IMG/VR virus record: IMGVR_UViG_3300034407_001956 | Span: 1 to 64,000 of that record | From: a virus | DNA: 64,000 nt | Strand: one strand, 5' to 3' | In this document: one piece after another, positions 26,514-34,610 of the stretch | Layout: each line of letters starts with the position of its first letter | Position numbering within the stretch: position 1 is the first letter of the stretch | Position numbers and translations under genes: made by a program | Notes under the pieces: generated by a model | Database searches by the model: none | What the model was told of the DNA's origin: nothing | Seen by the model: only the letters and a program-made list of their open reading frames with translations

Positions 26514-27642
26514 ACATTTCAAAGGAGACAGGCCTTGTAAATACTATTGGATAGATAGGTCTTGGAATTGTTTTGAATGTGAACACCATAATCCATATAA
26601 TGAAAGAATACTATTAATAAAATTAGATGCTTTGGGTGATGTAGTTAGAGCAACTGCTCTAGCGGAAGGAATCAAAAAGAAGTATCCTAATTGCCAGTTG
26701 AGTTGGTTGACTGTGAAAGATGCTGTATATTTTGTAGAGTCAAATCCATTCGTAGATAGAACATTAGAATACAATACAGAAAATGTAAGACGATTACAAT
26801 TTGAAAAATTCGATACTATTATAAATTTAGACAAAGACCCAAAGGCTACATCAATGATGATGTCTTTTAATTCAGAAGATAAAAGAGGTTATGGATTGAG
26901 TTCTGAAGGGCATGTTGTACCCTTAAACGATGGTAGTAAATACCACTATAACATTTGTTTGGATAATTATGGTGGGAAAACTAAGAATCAAAAAAGCTAT
27001 CAACAATTAATATTTGAAGTAGCTGATTTAGATTATGATAATGAGAAACCATTTTTTGAGTTGGATTCAGAAAGGTTTAAAAGCTTTAAGGAATCATTTC
27101 TATACAGCGATGATAATCTACAGCCTTTGTATATTAAAGATTTGATAATATTAAACACTGGTTGTGGACCTGTATACCCACATAAGAAATGGACTTATGA
27201 TGGATACAATAAACTCATAAAACGTTTATCAAAAGATAGTGAGTGTGTCGTTCTACTCTGTGGTTCAAAGTCTGAAGTTGAATTAAATAAAAAATTATAT
27301 GACGAAAATAAATCGGACAGTTTGATAAACCTAACAGATAATTATTCAATAGAAGAGTTTAGTTATTTGATTAAAATGGCAAATGTTATAGTCACAGGCG
27401 ATACAGTTGCTTTACATATCGCTATCTCATTAGGTACAAAAATAGTTAGTTTCTTTGGTCCGACACCACATCAGGAAGTTAATCTTTTTGGGTTGGGTAT
27501 AAAACTATTTAGAGAGGAGTTAGATTGTTTGAATTGTTACGATCAGTTTCCGTGTCCATATGATGGTAAGTGTATGAGTTTAATATCAGATAAAGATGTG
27601 TATAAATCTATAAGAAGAATTTTATTAGGGGGAACATATTGA
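26500..27642 (+). CDS. heptosyltransferase-like GT9 with N-terminal Cys cluster
   Basis: GT9 enzyme that would add heptose to LPS. After a Cys-rich leader (Cys ~4, 13, 24, 27; 'CFECEHH') comes 'LLIKLDALGDVVRATALAEG' (~36-55), the GT9 start; 'NTGCGPVYPHKKW' and 'ITGDT'-like 'VIVTGDTVALHIAISLG' (~297-313) with 'SFFGPT' form the ADP-heptose site. A similar Cys-rich leader occurs in a subgroup of GT9 proteins. 380 residues. Overlaps the epimerase by 14 bases. Confidence 0.85.
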   Translation: MKACRHFKGDRPCKYYWIDRSWNCFECEHHNPYNERILLIKLDALGDVVRATALAEGIKKKYPNCQLSWLTVKDAVYFVESNPFVDRTLEYNTENVRRLQFEKFDTIINLDKDPKATSMMMSFNSEDKRGYGLSSEGHVVPLNDGSKYHYNICLDNYGGKTKNQKSYQQLIFEVADLDYDNEKPFFELDSERFKSFKESFLYSDDNLQPLYIKDLIILNTGCGPVYPHKKWTYDGYNKLIKRLSKDSECVVLLCGSKSEVELNKKLYDENKSDSLINLTDNYSIEEFSYLIKMANVIVTGDTVALHIAISLGTKIVSFFGPTPHQEVNLFGLGIKLFREELDCLNCYDQFPCPYDGKCMSLISDKDVYKSIRRILLGGTY

Positions 27643-28400
27643 GTTTAGATATAATTTTCGCAGAGTTTGGTGATAGAGATAAAGCTAATCAAAAGTGGGA
27701 AAATCCAATCGGTAGATTAGATCCAACATATGAGGGAGTTAAGGAGTATTTTCCTGAAGCTAATATAATTTGTTATTCGGATGACAAATCAATAGGTGAT
27801 AATTACGATGTGGAACTTAGGTATGTAGATCCTGAATCAACGCCCTTTGATAAGAATTATAAAGAGGGTAGCGGTAAATTAAAGTGGGGCTATCATTGTT
27901 GTGACTACTATCAGATAAAAGGTTTATTAGAGTCTACAGCAGATGTTGCTATAGCTATGGATTCAGATTTGATGTTTGTATCTGATGAAGTCAGAACTTT
28001 AGTTCCTATCATAAAAAGATTTGGAATTTGTTGTCCACAAAATGAGAGACAAATGGTTAAGGTTGATGGTTTACATACTCGTGGGAATGATGGAGATTAT
28101 CGTATAGGAGAAGATGAGAGTGGCGGAAATACATTGACATATGATTTGTGGTGGACTGGATTTCGTACAGATGATAATAGAGGTCGGGCTTATTTAAGTG
28201 AGTTTCTTAAACTTATGAAATCTAATCCAAAGAGGGGGCCTTTACAATTGAGTAGAGCAGCTTGGAATACAGGAGTATATCCGTATCCGATGCCAAAACA
28301 ATTTGGAGTTGGTGTTGGACACATAGGTTGTGGAAATGAAATAATATTACACGTTGGTCACGATGCTGTACAAGACCACTATTTAGAAAGGAGAATATAA
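27639..28400 (+). CDS. putative glycosyltransferase, GT-A-like
   Basis: 253 residues with 'VAIAMDSDLMFVSDE' (~103-117), a DxD-like element, and many aromatic residues in the C-terminal half. The TTG start at 27639 overlaps the previous TGA and is preceded by the strong site AGGGGG; no nearby ATG fits. I cannot assign a CAZy family. Confidence 0.62.
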   Translation: MSLDIIFAEFGDRDKANQKWENPIGRLDPTYEGVKEYFPEANIICYSDDKSIGDNYDVELRYVDPESTPFDKNYKEGSGKLKWGYHCCDYYQIKGLLESTADVAIAMDSDLMFVSDEVRTLVPIIKRFGICCPQNERQMVKVDGLHTRGNDGDYRIGEDESGGNTLTYDLWWTGFRTDDNRGRAYLSEFLKLMKSNPKRGPLQLSRAAWNTGVYPYPMPKQFGVGVGHIGCGNEIILHVGHDAVQDHYLERRI

Positions 28401-29626
28401 TGAAGATATATTGTATACTAATGGACACAGTTCCAAGACACGGAAAGATTAGAGATGCTTTTAATAGTAAGGGAGTACAATTTTCAGACCACATAACTTG
28501 TAGTTCTACTGTGCCAACTCTTATAACTATGTTTGGTGGCAAAACGCCAACAGAAATGTTTGGAATAGGTGGGGTTGGTCATTCACATTCGTATGGTAGA
28601 TTGGTTACTGATAAGAAGAAGTGGGATGAACAGATGTTGTTTCATATGATTCCTAATGATTGGACAATACATATTCACTCAATGCCATTAACTAGAGGAG
28701 ATGGAGGAAGAGGTGATTTCGGAGACACTAGCTTTAAACTTTTACCTGATGATATATGTGGTAGAACAGACAATATGAAATTCTATGAATACGATTCAAT
28801 GCGAGATGAGAATACTTTTATAAAAAAGATGCAGAACTTACCAACAGATGGTGTAGCTCGAGACATTCCATCTAAACCAAATCACTTCATAGTTTTAAAG
28901 TTTAATCACTACCACGACTCAGCTAGAGGACATCATATAAATTACGGTGGTGAGACAATAGAAGCTACTTCTGAAAATATAATAGATATGTATGCTGATA
29001 TGATAAAGGAAATGGATTTTGAACAACCGGATTCTTTATTTTGGGTATTTGCAGATCATGGAGAACCACATAATATTAATATAATGATGCCGCCGCCAGA
29101 TTCTTGGTTGGCTTGGTGTGGTGTTAAGGATAATATTAGTGGCAGAAAAGATATTAAGAAAATAATAGGTTGCGATGACTTTAAGAATACAGTATTAAAT
29201 AGAGTATATGATACAAGTAAAGGAGATGAAGAGCACATTCCTTTGCCAAATGATGCTTTCGGTGAGTTGGATATGGATAGAATTTATGTTCGTGAAGATG
29301 GTAGAAGTGCTGTAAATCCTAATTATGCTTCAACAGTATCTGCTGTGAAGGCTTTAGATGAGGATCGTTACATACAATATATAAACCACTCACCGAATGC
29401 ACATAAAAGACAATTTCACAATCAACAAGAAAGAGTTATTATCTACAATAAAACTACAAATACCATTGATATACCAAATGTAATAGAATCAGAAATTGGT
29501 GAAAAATTAAAACAACACCTTTTAGATGGGCCTTGGGAATGGTACTTTAGGAGAGTAGATGGAGAAGATGAAGAGGAAAAGAAAAGAGCTGAACCTAAAC
29601 CTGTAAAGAGAAGAGTAATAGGATGA
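28400..29626 (+). CDS. alkaline-phosphatase-fold protein, possible phosphono/phospho-transferase
   Basis: Sulfatase/phosphoethanolamine-transferase superfamily. 'CILMDTVPRHG' (metal Asp ~9), 'DHITCSSTVPTLITMFGG' with the probable Ser/Thr nucleophile (~34-36), 'HYHDSARGHH' (~173-182) and 'FADHGEPHN' (~217-225) give the metal ligands. It lacks the N-terminal membrane helices of EptA-type transferases and ends in a charged tail. 408 residues. It is directly upstream of, and overlaps by 4 bases, the PEP mutase gene, so I infer that it may place the phosphonate group on a glycan; a phosphatase or sulfatase is the alternative. Confidence 0.72.
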   Translation: MKIYCILMDTVPRHGKIRDAFNSKGVQFSDHITCSSTVPTLITMFGGKTPTEMFGIGGVGHSHSYGRLVTDKKKWDEQMLFHMIPNDWTIHIHSMPLTRGDGGRGDFGDTSFKLLPDDICGRTDNMKFYEYDSMRDENTFIKKMQNLPTDGVARDIPSKPNHFIVLKFNHYHDSARGHHINYGGETIEATSENIIDMYADMIKEMDFEQPDSLFWVFADHGEPHNINIMMPPPDSWLAWCGVKDNISGRKDIKKIIGCDDFKNTVLNRVYDTSKGDEEHIPLPNDAFGELDMDRIYVREDGRSAVNPNYASTVSAVKALDEDRYIQYINHSPNAHKRQFHNQQERVIIYNKTTNTIDIPNVIESEIGEKLKQHLLDGPWEWYFRRVDGEDEEEKKRAEPKPVKRRVIG

Positions 29627-30912
29627 GCAAAGTTTATGTTGGAATGTGTGCTGATTTAATTCATCACGGACATCTTAATATAATAAAAGAAGCTAAAAAA
29701 TATGGAGATGTTGTGGTAGGTTTACTTACTGATTCTGCTATAGCTAGTTATAAAAGATTACCTGCTTTAAGTTACAAAGAAAGAAAAATAGTTGTAGAAA
29801 ATATAGTCGGTGTTAGTGAAGTTATACCACAAGAAACATTGGATTATATACCTAACATAGAAGAACTGAAACCAAAATATGTGGTGCACGGAGATGATTG
29901 GAAAGAAGGAGTTCAAAAGCAAGTTAGGCAGGGAGTGATAGATAAGTTAAAAGAGTGGGGTGGAGAAGTTATTGATGTTCCATATACTAAAGGAGTATCA
30001 TCTACTAAATTGCACAATCACTTAAAGGATATAGGAACAACGCCTGATATTAGAAGGAAGATGTTAAAGAGATTGTTGAATTCAAAACCGATTGTAAAGG
30101 TATTAGAAGCACACAATGGATTGACTGGTTTAATCGTAGAAAAAACAAAGGTGGGAAGTGATGAGTTTGATGCTATGTGGTTAAGTAGCCTAACTCATTC
30201 AGCCTCTAAAGGTAAACCAGACAATCAGTATGTAGATATAACCACAGTTAGTCAAACGTTAAGTGAGATATTTGATGTTACAACAAAGCCGATGATTGTT
30301 GATTTAGATAATGGTGGTATGATTGAACACTTTAAATTTACAATAAGAACCTTAGAAAGAATGGGTGTATCTGCTGTAATAATTGAAGATAAGATTGGTT
30401 CTAAAAGAAACTCTCTTTTTAAAGATACATCTAATCAGACACAAGATAATCCGAATGAGTTTGGAAACAAAATATCAGAGGGTAAAAAGTCTTTAGTAAC
30501 AAAAGAGTTTATGATTATAGCTAGGATAGAAAGTTTTATATTAGATAAGGGTATTGATGACGCTATCTATAGAGCAAGCATTTATATCAGTAATGGTGCT
30601 GATGGTATTATGATTCATAGTAAGAGTGAAAGTACCAATGAAATATTATCTTTCTGTAAACGTTATGAAAAGTTTAAGAAAAAAGTTCCTTTGGTGGTTG
30701 TGCCATCTACTTATAATAGAGTGGTAGAAGAAGAATTAATTAATATTGGAGTAGATGTAGTTATTTATGCTAATCATTTATTAAGAAGTTCTTATCCAGC
30801 GATGATTAATACTGCTAAATCTATTTTAGAAAATAAAAGGTCTTATGAGGCTAATAAAAGTTGTTTACCAATAAAAGAAGTTTTGGAGTTAATACCAAAT
30901 GATTATACTTAA
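29623..30912 (+). CDS. pepM: nucleotidyltransferase-phosphoenolpyruvate mutase fusion
   Basis: Committed step of phosphonate synthesis: PEP to phosphonopyruvate. Residues 1-~135 are a cytidylyltransferase-like domain ('GMCADLIHHGHLNII' with the HxGH site, 'GVSSTKLHNHL'). Residues ~145-429 are PEP mutase with 'VDLDNGG' metal Asp pair (~224-230) and the diagnostic EDK-x5-NS motif as EDKIGSKRNS (~255-264), which separates true mutases from isocitrate-lyase relatives. This fused architecture is known from bacterial capsule clusters. Start ATG in ATGA overlap; the end overlaps the decarboxylase gene by 14 bases. Full length and intact. Confidence 0.95.
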   Translation: MSKVYVGMCADLIHHGHLNIIKEAKKYGDVVVGLLTDSAIASYKRLPALSYKERKIVVENIVGVSEVIPQETLDYIPNIEELKPKYVVHGDDWKEGVQKQVRQGVIDKLKEWGGEVIDVPYTKGVSSTKLHNHLKDIGTTPDIRRKMLKRLLNSKPIVKVLEAHNGLTGLIVEKTKVGSDEFDAMWLSSLTHSASKGKPDNQYVDITTVSQTLSEIFDVTTKPMIVDLDNGGMIEHFKFTIRTLERMGVSAVIIEDKIGSKRNSLFKDTSNQTQDNPNEFGNKISEGKKSLVTKEFMIIARIESFILDKGIDDAIYRASIYISNGADGIMIHSKSESTNEILSFCKRYEKFKKKVPLVVVPSTYNRVVEEELINIGVDVVIYANHLLRSSYPAMINTAKSILENKRSYEANKSCLPIKEVLELIPNDYT

Positions 30913-31288
30913 AGCAGTTACAGATGATGGTTATAATTTCTTCACAGGAGTACCTGATAGTGGATTAAAACCATTCATAAAAGAGATACAGAAATCAGAA
31001 TTTGAACACATACCCGCAACCAATGAAGGACAAGCGATTGGAATCGCAGTTGGTGCAGAGTTGGCTGGTATGAAGAGTTGTGTTTATTTACAAAACTCAG
31101 GACTTGGCAATTGTATAAACGCTTTGACAAGTTTATGTATACCACACAATATACTTCCATTGTTAGTGATAGGACACAGACATACTTTGCCACAACATGC
31201 GATAATGGGTAGGGTGGATAAACAAATGTTAGATTTGATTGGTTATTGGAATTATATAATAGTAGAGGGGGATAATAATGTCAAGTAG
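30899..31288 (+). CDS. ppd: phosphonopyruvate decarboxylase, alpha (pyrimidine-binding) subunit
   Basis: N-terminal half of a ThDP-dependent decarboxylase that makes phosphonoacetaldehyde and pulls the unfavourable mutase step forward. 'FFTGVPDSGLKPFI' (~14-27) and the thiamine-activating Glu in 'ATNEGQAIGIAVGAELAG' (~41-58) are present, then 'YLQNSGLGNCINALTSL'. 129 residues, somewhat shorter than the matching half of one-chain Ppd. It overlaps the beta subunit by 11 bases. Confidence 0.9.
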   Translation: MIILKAVTDDGYNFFTGVPDSGLKPFIKEIQKSEFEHIPATNEGQAIGIAVGAELAGMKSCVYLQNSGLGNCINALTSLCIPHNILPLLVIGHRHTLPQHAIMGRVDKQMLDLIGYWNYIIVEGDNNVK

Positions 31289-31748
31289 AAAAAAGGCTAT
31301 AGAATTTATATTTGATAGACATCCTGATGCTATCTTTGTAACCAATACAGGTTATATATCTAGAGCAGTTTATGATATGTATCCAAAAAGTAAAAACATA
31401 TTCTATATGCAAGGTAGTATGGGATTGGCTCCGTGTATCGGATTCGGTATGGCTTTGAATACAAACAAAGAGGTTGTAGTTTTGAGTGGAGATGCTGCTC
31501 TGTTAATGCACTTAGGAATAACTCACACCATAGCTGATAGAGAGTTGGGTAATCTTTTTGTATATGTTTTAGATAATGGATGCCACGAATCAGTTGGTGA
31601 GTTTTTTAGTTCTCAATTAGAAGATTCTTATTTAGGTATTGATGATATAATCCCAATTACCAAAGATGGTAAGAAGGGAAGAGTAGAATTAGATTGTGAA
31701 AAGAATACAAAACAAATAAAGGAGTTATTTAATAGTGAGAGGATTTAA
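31278..31748 (+). CDS. ppd: phosphonopyruvate decarboxylase, beta (ThDP-binding) subunit
   Basis: Second half of the split enzyme. 'FVTNTGYISRAVYD' and 'MQGSMGLAPCIGFGMAL' are typical of Ppd and sulfopyruvate decarboxylase; the diphosphate/Mg site is 'SGDAALLMHLG' (~70-80) with 'VLDNGCHESVGE' (~96-107). With the alpha gene it totals 285 residues, against ~375 for single-chain Ppd. The mutase upstream favours phosphonopyruvate over sulfopyruvate as substrate. Confidence 0.9.
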   Translation: MSSRKKAIEFIFDRHPDAIFVTNTGYISRAVYDMYPKSKNIFYMQGSMGLAPCIGFGMALNTNKEVVVLSGDAALLMHLGITHTIADRELGNLFVYVLDNGCHESVGEFFSSQLEDSYLGIDDIIPITKDGKKGRVELDCEKNTKQIKELFNSERI

Positions 31749-32520
31749 TGGTACATTATTAGTATGTTCAGAATCTACTAAAGATTTTATGGATGGATTT
31801 GATAAAGTTAGAGTTGTAAAAGGAGCTCCTGATGTTAGTATTTTAGATGAGCTTGGAACTTATGAAAAGGTTACAGCAATAGGTGGTGGTGCTGTAATAG
31901 ATACAGCAAAAATACTAGCTAAGAATCCTATAATATCATATCCAACTACAGCAGCTGGTTCTACAGAAACTTCTTGGTCTGTTTATTGGGATGGTAAAAA
32001 GAAGTGTAGTGTAAAAAGACATAAACCAAGAGATGTTATTATAAACTCAGAGTTCTTAAATTTACCATATGGGATTGTAGCTGAGACTACGTTTGATGTT
32101 GTGAGTCATTGTTTGGATAGTATGAATTCAAAAAAGGCTACAAAAGAAAGCGTAGAATATTGTAATAGAGCTTTAAAGATATTAAGAAATAGTGGTAGAG
32201 GTAATGTCGATTTGATTAGGGCTGGTCGAGAAGCAGGAAAAGCTATAGAAATTGCTGGTACTAATTTATTACACTCACTTTCTTATCCATTAACAGGACA
32301 CTATGGTGTATCGCATGGATTAGCTTTAGGTTATTTCTTACCAAAGATTTCAGATTTTATGATGCATGATGTGGATGGCATTATATCTCAATTCTCAAAC
32401 TTCACAATTGATTTCGATATTGATTTAGAAATGGTAGTTGATGAAGCACTAAAATATGATAAGATTTATGAGTGTAATATATTTATTGATAAATCAATTT
32501 TAATGGAGGTTTTAAAATGA
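31735..32520 (+). CDS. phpC: phosphonoacetaldehyde reductase (Fe-type alcohol dehydrogenase, PhpC-like)
   Basis: Would reduce phosphonoacetaldehyde to 2-hydroxyethylphosphonate. NAD loop 'AIGGGAVIDTAK' (~47-58), 'YPTTAAGSTETSWSV' (~68-82), metal site 'TFDVVSHCLDS' (D-x3-H, ~120-130) and 'HSLSYPLTGHYGVSHGLALG' (~180-199) with two further His. All catalytic positions of group III dehydrogenases are kept, but 261 residues is much shorter than the usual ~370-400; the missing part is the C-terminal helical end. GTG start, with 14-base overlap with ppd beta. A phosphonoacetaldehyde transaminase is not seen nearby, so hydroxyethylphosphonate rather than aminoethylphosphonate is the likely product. 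Confidence 0.87.
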   Translation: MRGFNGTLLVCSESTKDFMDGFDKVRVVKGAPDVSILDELGTYEKVTAIGGGAVIDTAKILAKNPIISYPTTAAGSTETSWSVYWDGKKKCSVKRHKPRDVIINSEFLNLPYGIVAETTFDVVSHCLDSMNSKKATKESVEYCNRALKILRNSGRGNVDLIRAGREAGKAIEIAGTNLLHSLSYPLTGHYGVSHGLALGYFLPKISDFMMHDVDGIISQFSNFTIDFDIDLEMVVDEALKYDKIYECNIFIDKSILMEVLK

Positions 32521-33236
32521 GTAGTTTGACAGAGATAGCTGCTAAGTATGATTGTGACAAATATGATTTAGGTTATTTACAACACTATGAAGATAAATTT
32601 GAACCTATAAGAAATGATGTTACTAAGATATTGGAGATAGGCTTAAATACAGGTGGCTCACATTTGATGTGGTTAGAATATTTTCCAAACGCTATGGTGT
32701 ATGCTATCGACAGCAGAATACTTTATGAAGTGGTTGTTAAAAATAAACACACTGGTGGAAGAATAGAAATGGTTGATGGATGGAATGAAAGAGATGAAGA
32801 TAGGTTAGTTGTATTTGAGGGTGACCAATCCAGTGATGAGGATTTAAATAAATTCTGTAGTTTATATGGTGGAGAATTTGATATTATTATCGATGATGGT
32901 GGGCATTCAATGAGACAACAACAAATATCTCTAAGAGCTTTATATAATCAATTAAAGTCAAATGGAATTTATGTAATAGAAGATTTGCATACTGGCAGTA
33001 ACCAATGGCCAAATCTATACGACAGTTCAGTTATTGAAGAAGGAGACACTATAACAATAGATTTGATGAAGGACTTTGAAAACAATGATGGTTCGATATT
33101 AGAAACTAAACATATATCAAATGAACAGATGGTTGGAATTAGACAGAAAATAACCGATTGTAAAGTTTTAGTTGGAATGGATAGATATAAAAATTATAAA
33201 TGGGCAACAACATTAGCTTTTATGGATTTCAAATGA
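32517..33236 (+). CDS. SAM-dependent O-methyltransferase, MycE/TylF-like
   Basis: 239 residues with 'ILEIGLNTGGSHLMWLEYFPNAMVYAID' region (SAM site, ~39-66) and 'DIIIDDGGHSMRQQQ' (~121-135), as in sugar O-methyltransferases of the MycE type, where Asp and His bind the metal and act as base. ATGA overlap on both sides. It follows the phosphonate genes and might methylate the same glycan. Confidence 0.78.
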   Translation: MSSLTEIAAKYDCDKYDLGYLQHYEDKFEPIRNDVTKILEIGLNTGGSHLMWLEYFPNAMVYAIDSRILYEVVVKNKHTGGRIEMVDGWNERDEDRLVVFEGDQSSDEDLNKFCSLYGGEFDIIIDDGGHSMRQQQISLRALYNQLKSNGIYVIEDLHTGSNQWPNLYDSSVIEEGDTITIDLMKDFENNDGSILETKHISNEQMVGIRQKITDCKVLVGMDRYKNYKWATTLAFMDFK

Positions 33237-33967
33237 GTAAGGTTGCAGTCATAGTAGAAACCAGAGAACACGATGCTTTCCCATTTGTTATTAATAATGT
33301 TATGTCGATTTTGCCAGATGATTGGAGTCTGCAGGTATTTCACGGTACATCTAACTATGATTATGTTTATGATTCTGTTGAAAATGATATGACGTTGCTT
33401 TGGAAAGAAGTTGAGTTTACAAATTTAGGAATAGATTCAATATCTGCTGATGACTCTAGCTTAGAGATTATGCTAACGGAAGATTTTTGGAATAAGGTGG
33501 TTGGTGAAACTGTATTGTACTTTGAATGTGATTCGATGCTATGTCCTAATTCAGAACATAAAGTTGAGGACTTTGAACACTTTGATTTCATAGGTGGTTA
33601 TTGGGGAAATCAATTAGATATGTTAGACAATGATTACTCAAAGGTTATGAATGGTGGGTTGTCAATTAGAAAGAAGAGTTTTATGTTGGACATAATTAAA
33701 AACGAATTACAACCATATTTAGAGAGAGGTGGAAATCCTTGTGAGGATTACTTTGTGACAGACAGAATAAGAACTAAACCAAAGGTAAGAGATGTGTTGA
33801 ACTTCTCAATAGACAATGGTTATATGTATCCATTGGATGACAAAGCACCATTTGGATTACACAAACCGTGGGGTGTTAATCCAGCAAAAGGTCACGGAAA
33901 GTATTATAATGAAATTAAAAAAGTATGTAAAGATGTAGAGAAATTGGAGATTTACAATGGCGTATAG
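33233..33967 (+). CDS. DUF5672-like glycosyltransferase
   Basis: Start MSKVAVIVETREHDA at the ATGA overlap; an earlier in-frame start lies inside the previous gene and is rejected. 'VIVETREHDAFPFVINNVM' and 'LYFECDSMLCP' (~99-109) followed by 'FDFIGGYWG' and 'NGGLSIRKKSFM' match the DUF5672 group found in polysaccharide clusters. 244 residues. Donor unknown. Confidence 0.72.
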   Translation: MSKVAVIVETREHDAFPFVINNVMSILPDDWSLQVFHGTSNYDYVYDSVENDMTLLWKEVEFTNLGIDSISADDSSLEIMLTEDFWNKVVGETVLYFECDSMLCPNSEHKVEDFEHFDFIGGYWGNQLDMLDNDYSKVMNGGLSIRKKSFMLDIIKNELQPYLERGGNPCEDYFVTDRIRTKPKVRDVLNFSIDNGYMYPLDDKAPFGLHKPWGVNPAKGHGKYYNEIKKVCKDVEKLEIYNGV

Positions 33968-34610
33968 AGCTGGAGAAACAATGAGATTAGAGGATGTTGA
34001 TAAATTAGGAATCCATCCAAATGCTATCTTAGATATAGGTGCACATTCAGGTCAGTTTCATAGTTGGGCTAAAAGGGTTTGGGGTGATGCTGGCGTATTT
34101 ATGATAGAAGCTAATCCATTACACGAAGGTGTTCTAAGAAACATAGCAAGTGCTAATGGTGATAATTATTTGATTGCTGCTATGGGTGATGAGGAAAGAG
34201 ATGTTACTTTTTACACTCGAAGTGATAAACCACATACTGAGGGTAATTCTTATTACAAAGAGAATAACTATTGGGATATACCACAACTGGTACAGGAAAG
34301 TAAAGTAACCTTACAGAAGTTAGATAATCTATTTGAGGATGATGCTGTATTTGATATTATAAAAGTTGATACGCAAGGTTCTGAAATAGATATATTGAAG
34401 GGTGGTAAAGATTTGGTTAGTAGAGCACAAGCGGTTATATTGGAAGTTTCTTTTATACCATATAATGAAGGAGCACCAACAGACCAAGAAACTATTGACT
34501 ATATGAATGAGATTGGTTTTGAGGAAAGAATGAGTGTCGGTGAACATTATGATGGAGACACAATAGTTCAGAAAGATTTAATATTTACAAATAAGGAGTT
34601 AGTTAGATGA
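33957..34610 (+). CDS. FkbM-family methyltransferase
   Basis: 217 residues; 'AILDIGAHSGQFHSWAK' (SAM loop, ~23-39), 'MIEANPLHEGVL', and 'FDIIKVDTQGSEIDILKGG' (~125-143) are FkbM hallmarks. These enzymes O-methylate sugars in surface polysaccharides. It overlaps neighbours by 11 and 4 bases. Confidence 0.85.
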   Translation: MAYRAGETMRLEDVDKLGIHPNAILDIGAHSGQFHSWAKRVWGDAGVFMIEANPLHEGVLRNIASANGDNYLIAAMGDEERDVTFYTRSDKPHTEGNSYYKENNYWDIPQLVQESKVTLQKLDNLFEDDAVFDIIKVDTQGSEIDILKGGKDLVSRAQAVILEVSFIPYNEGAPTDQETIDYMNEIGFEERMSVGEHYDGDTIVQKDLIFTNKELVR

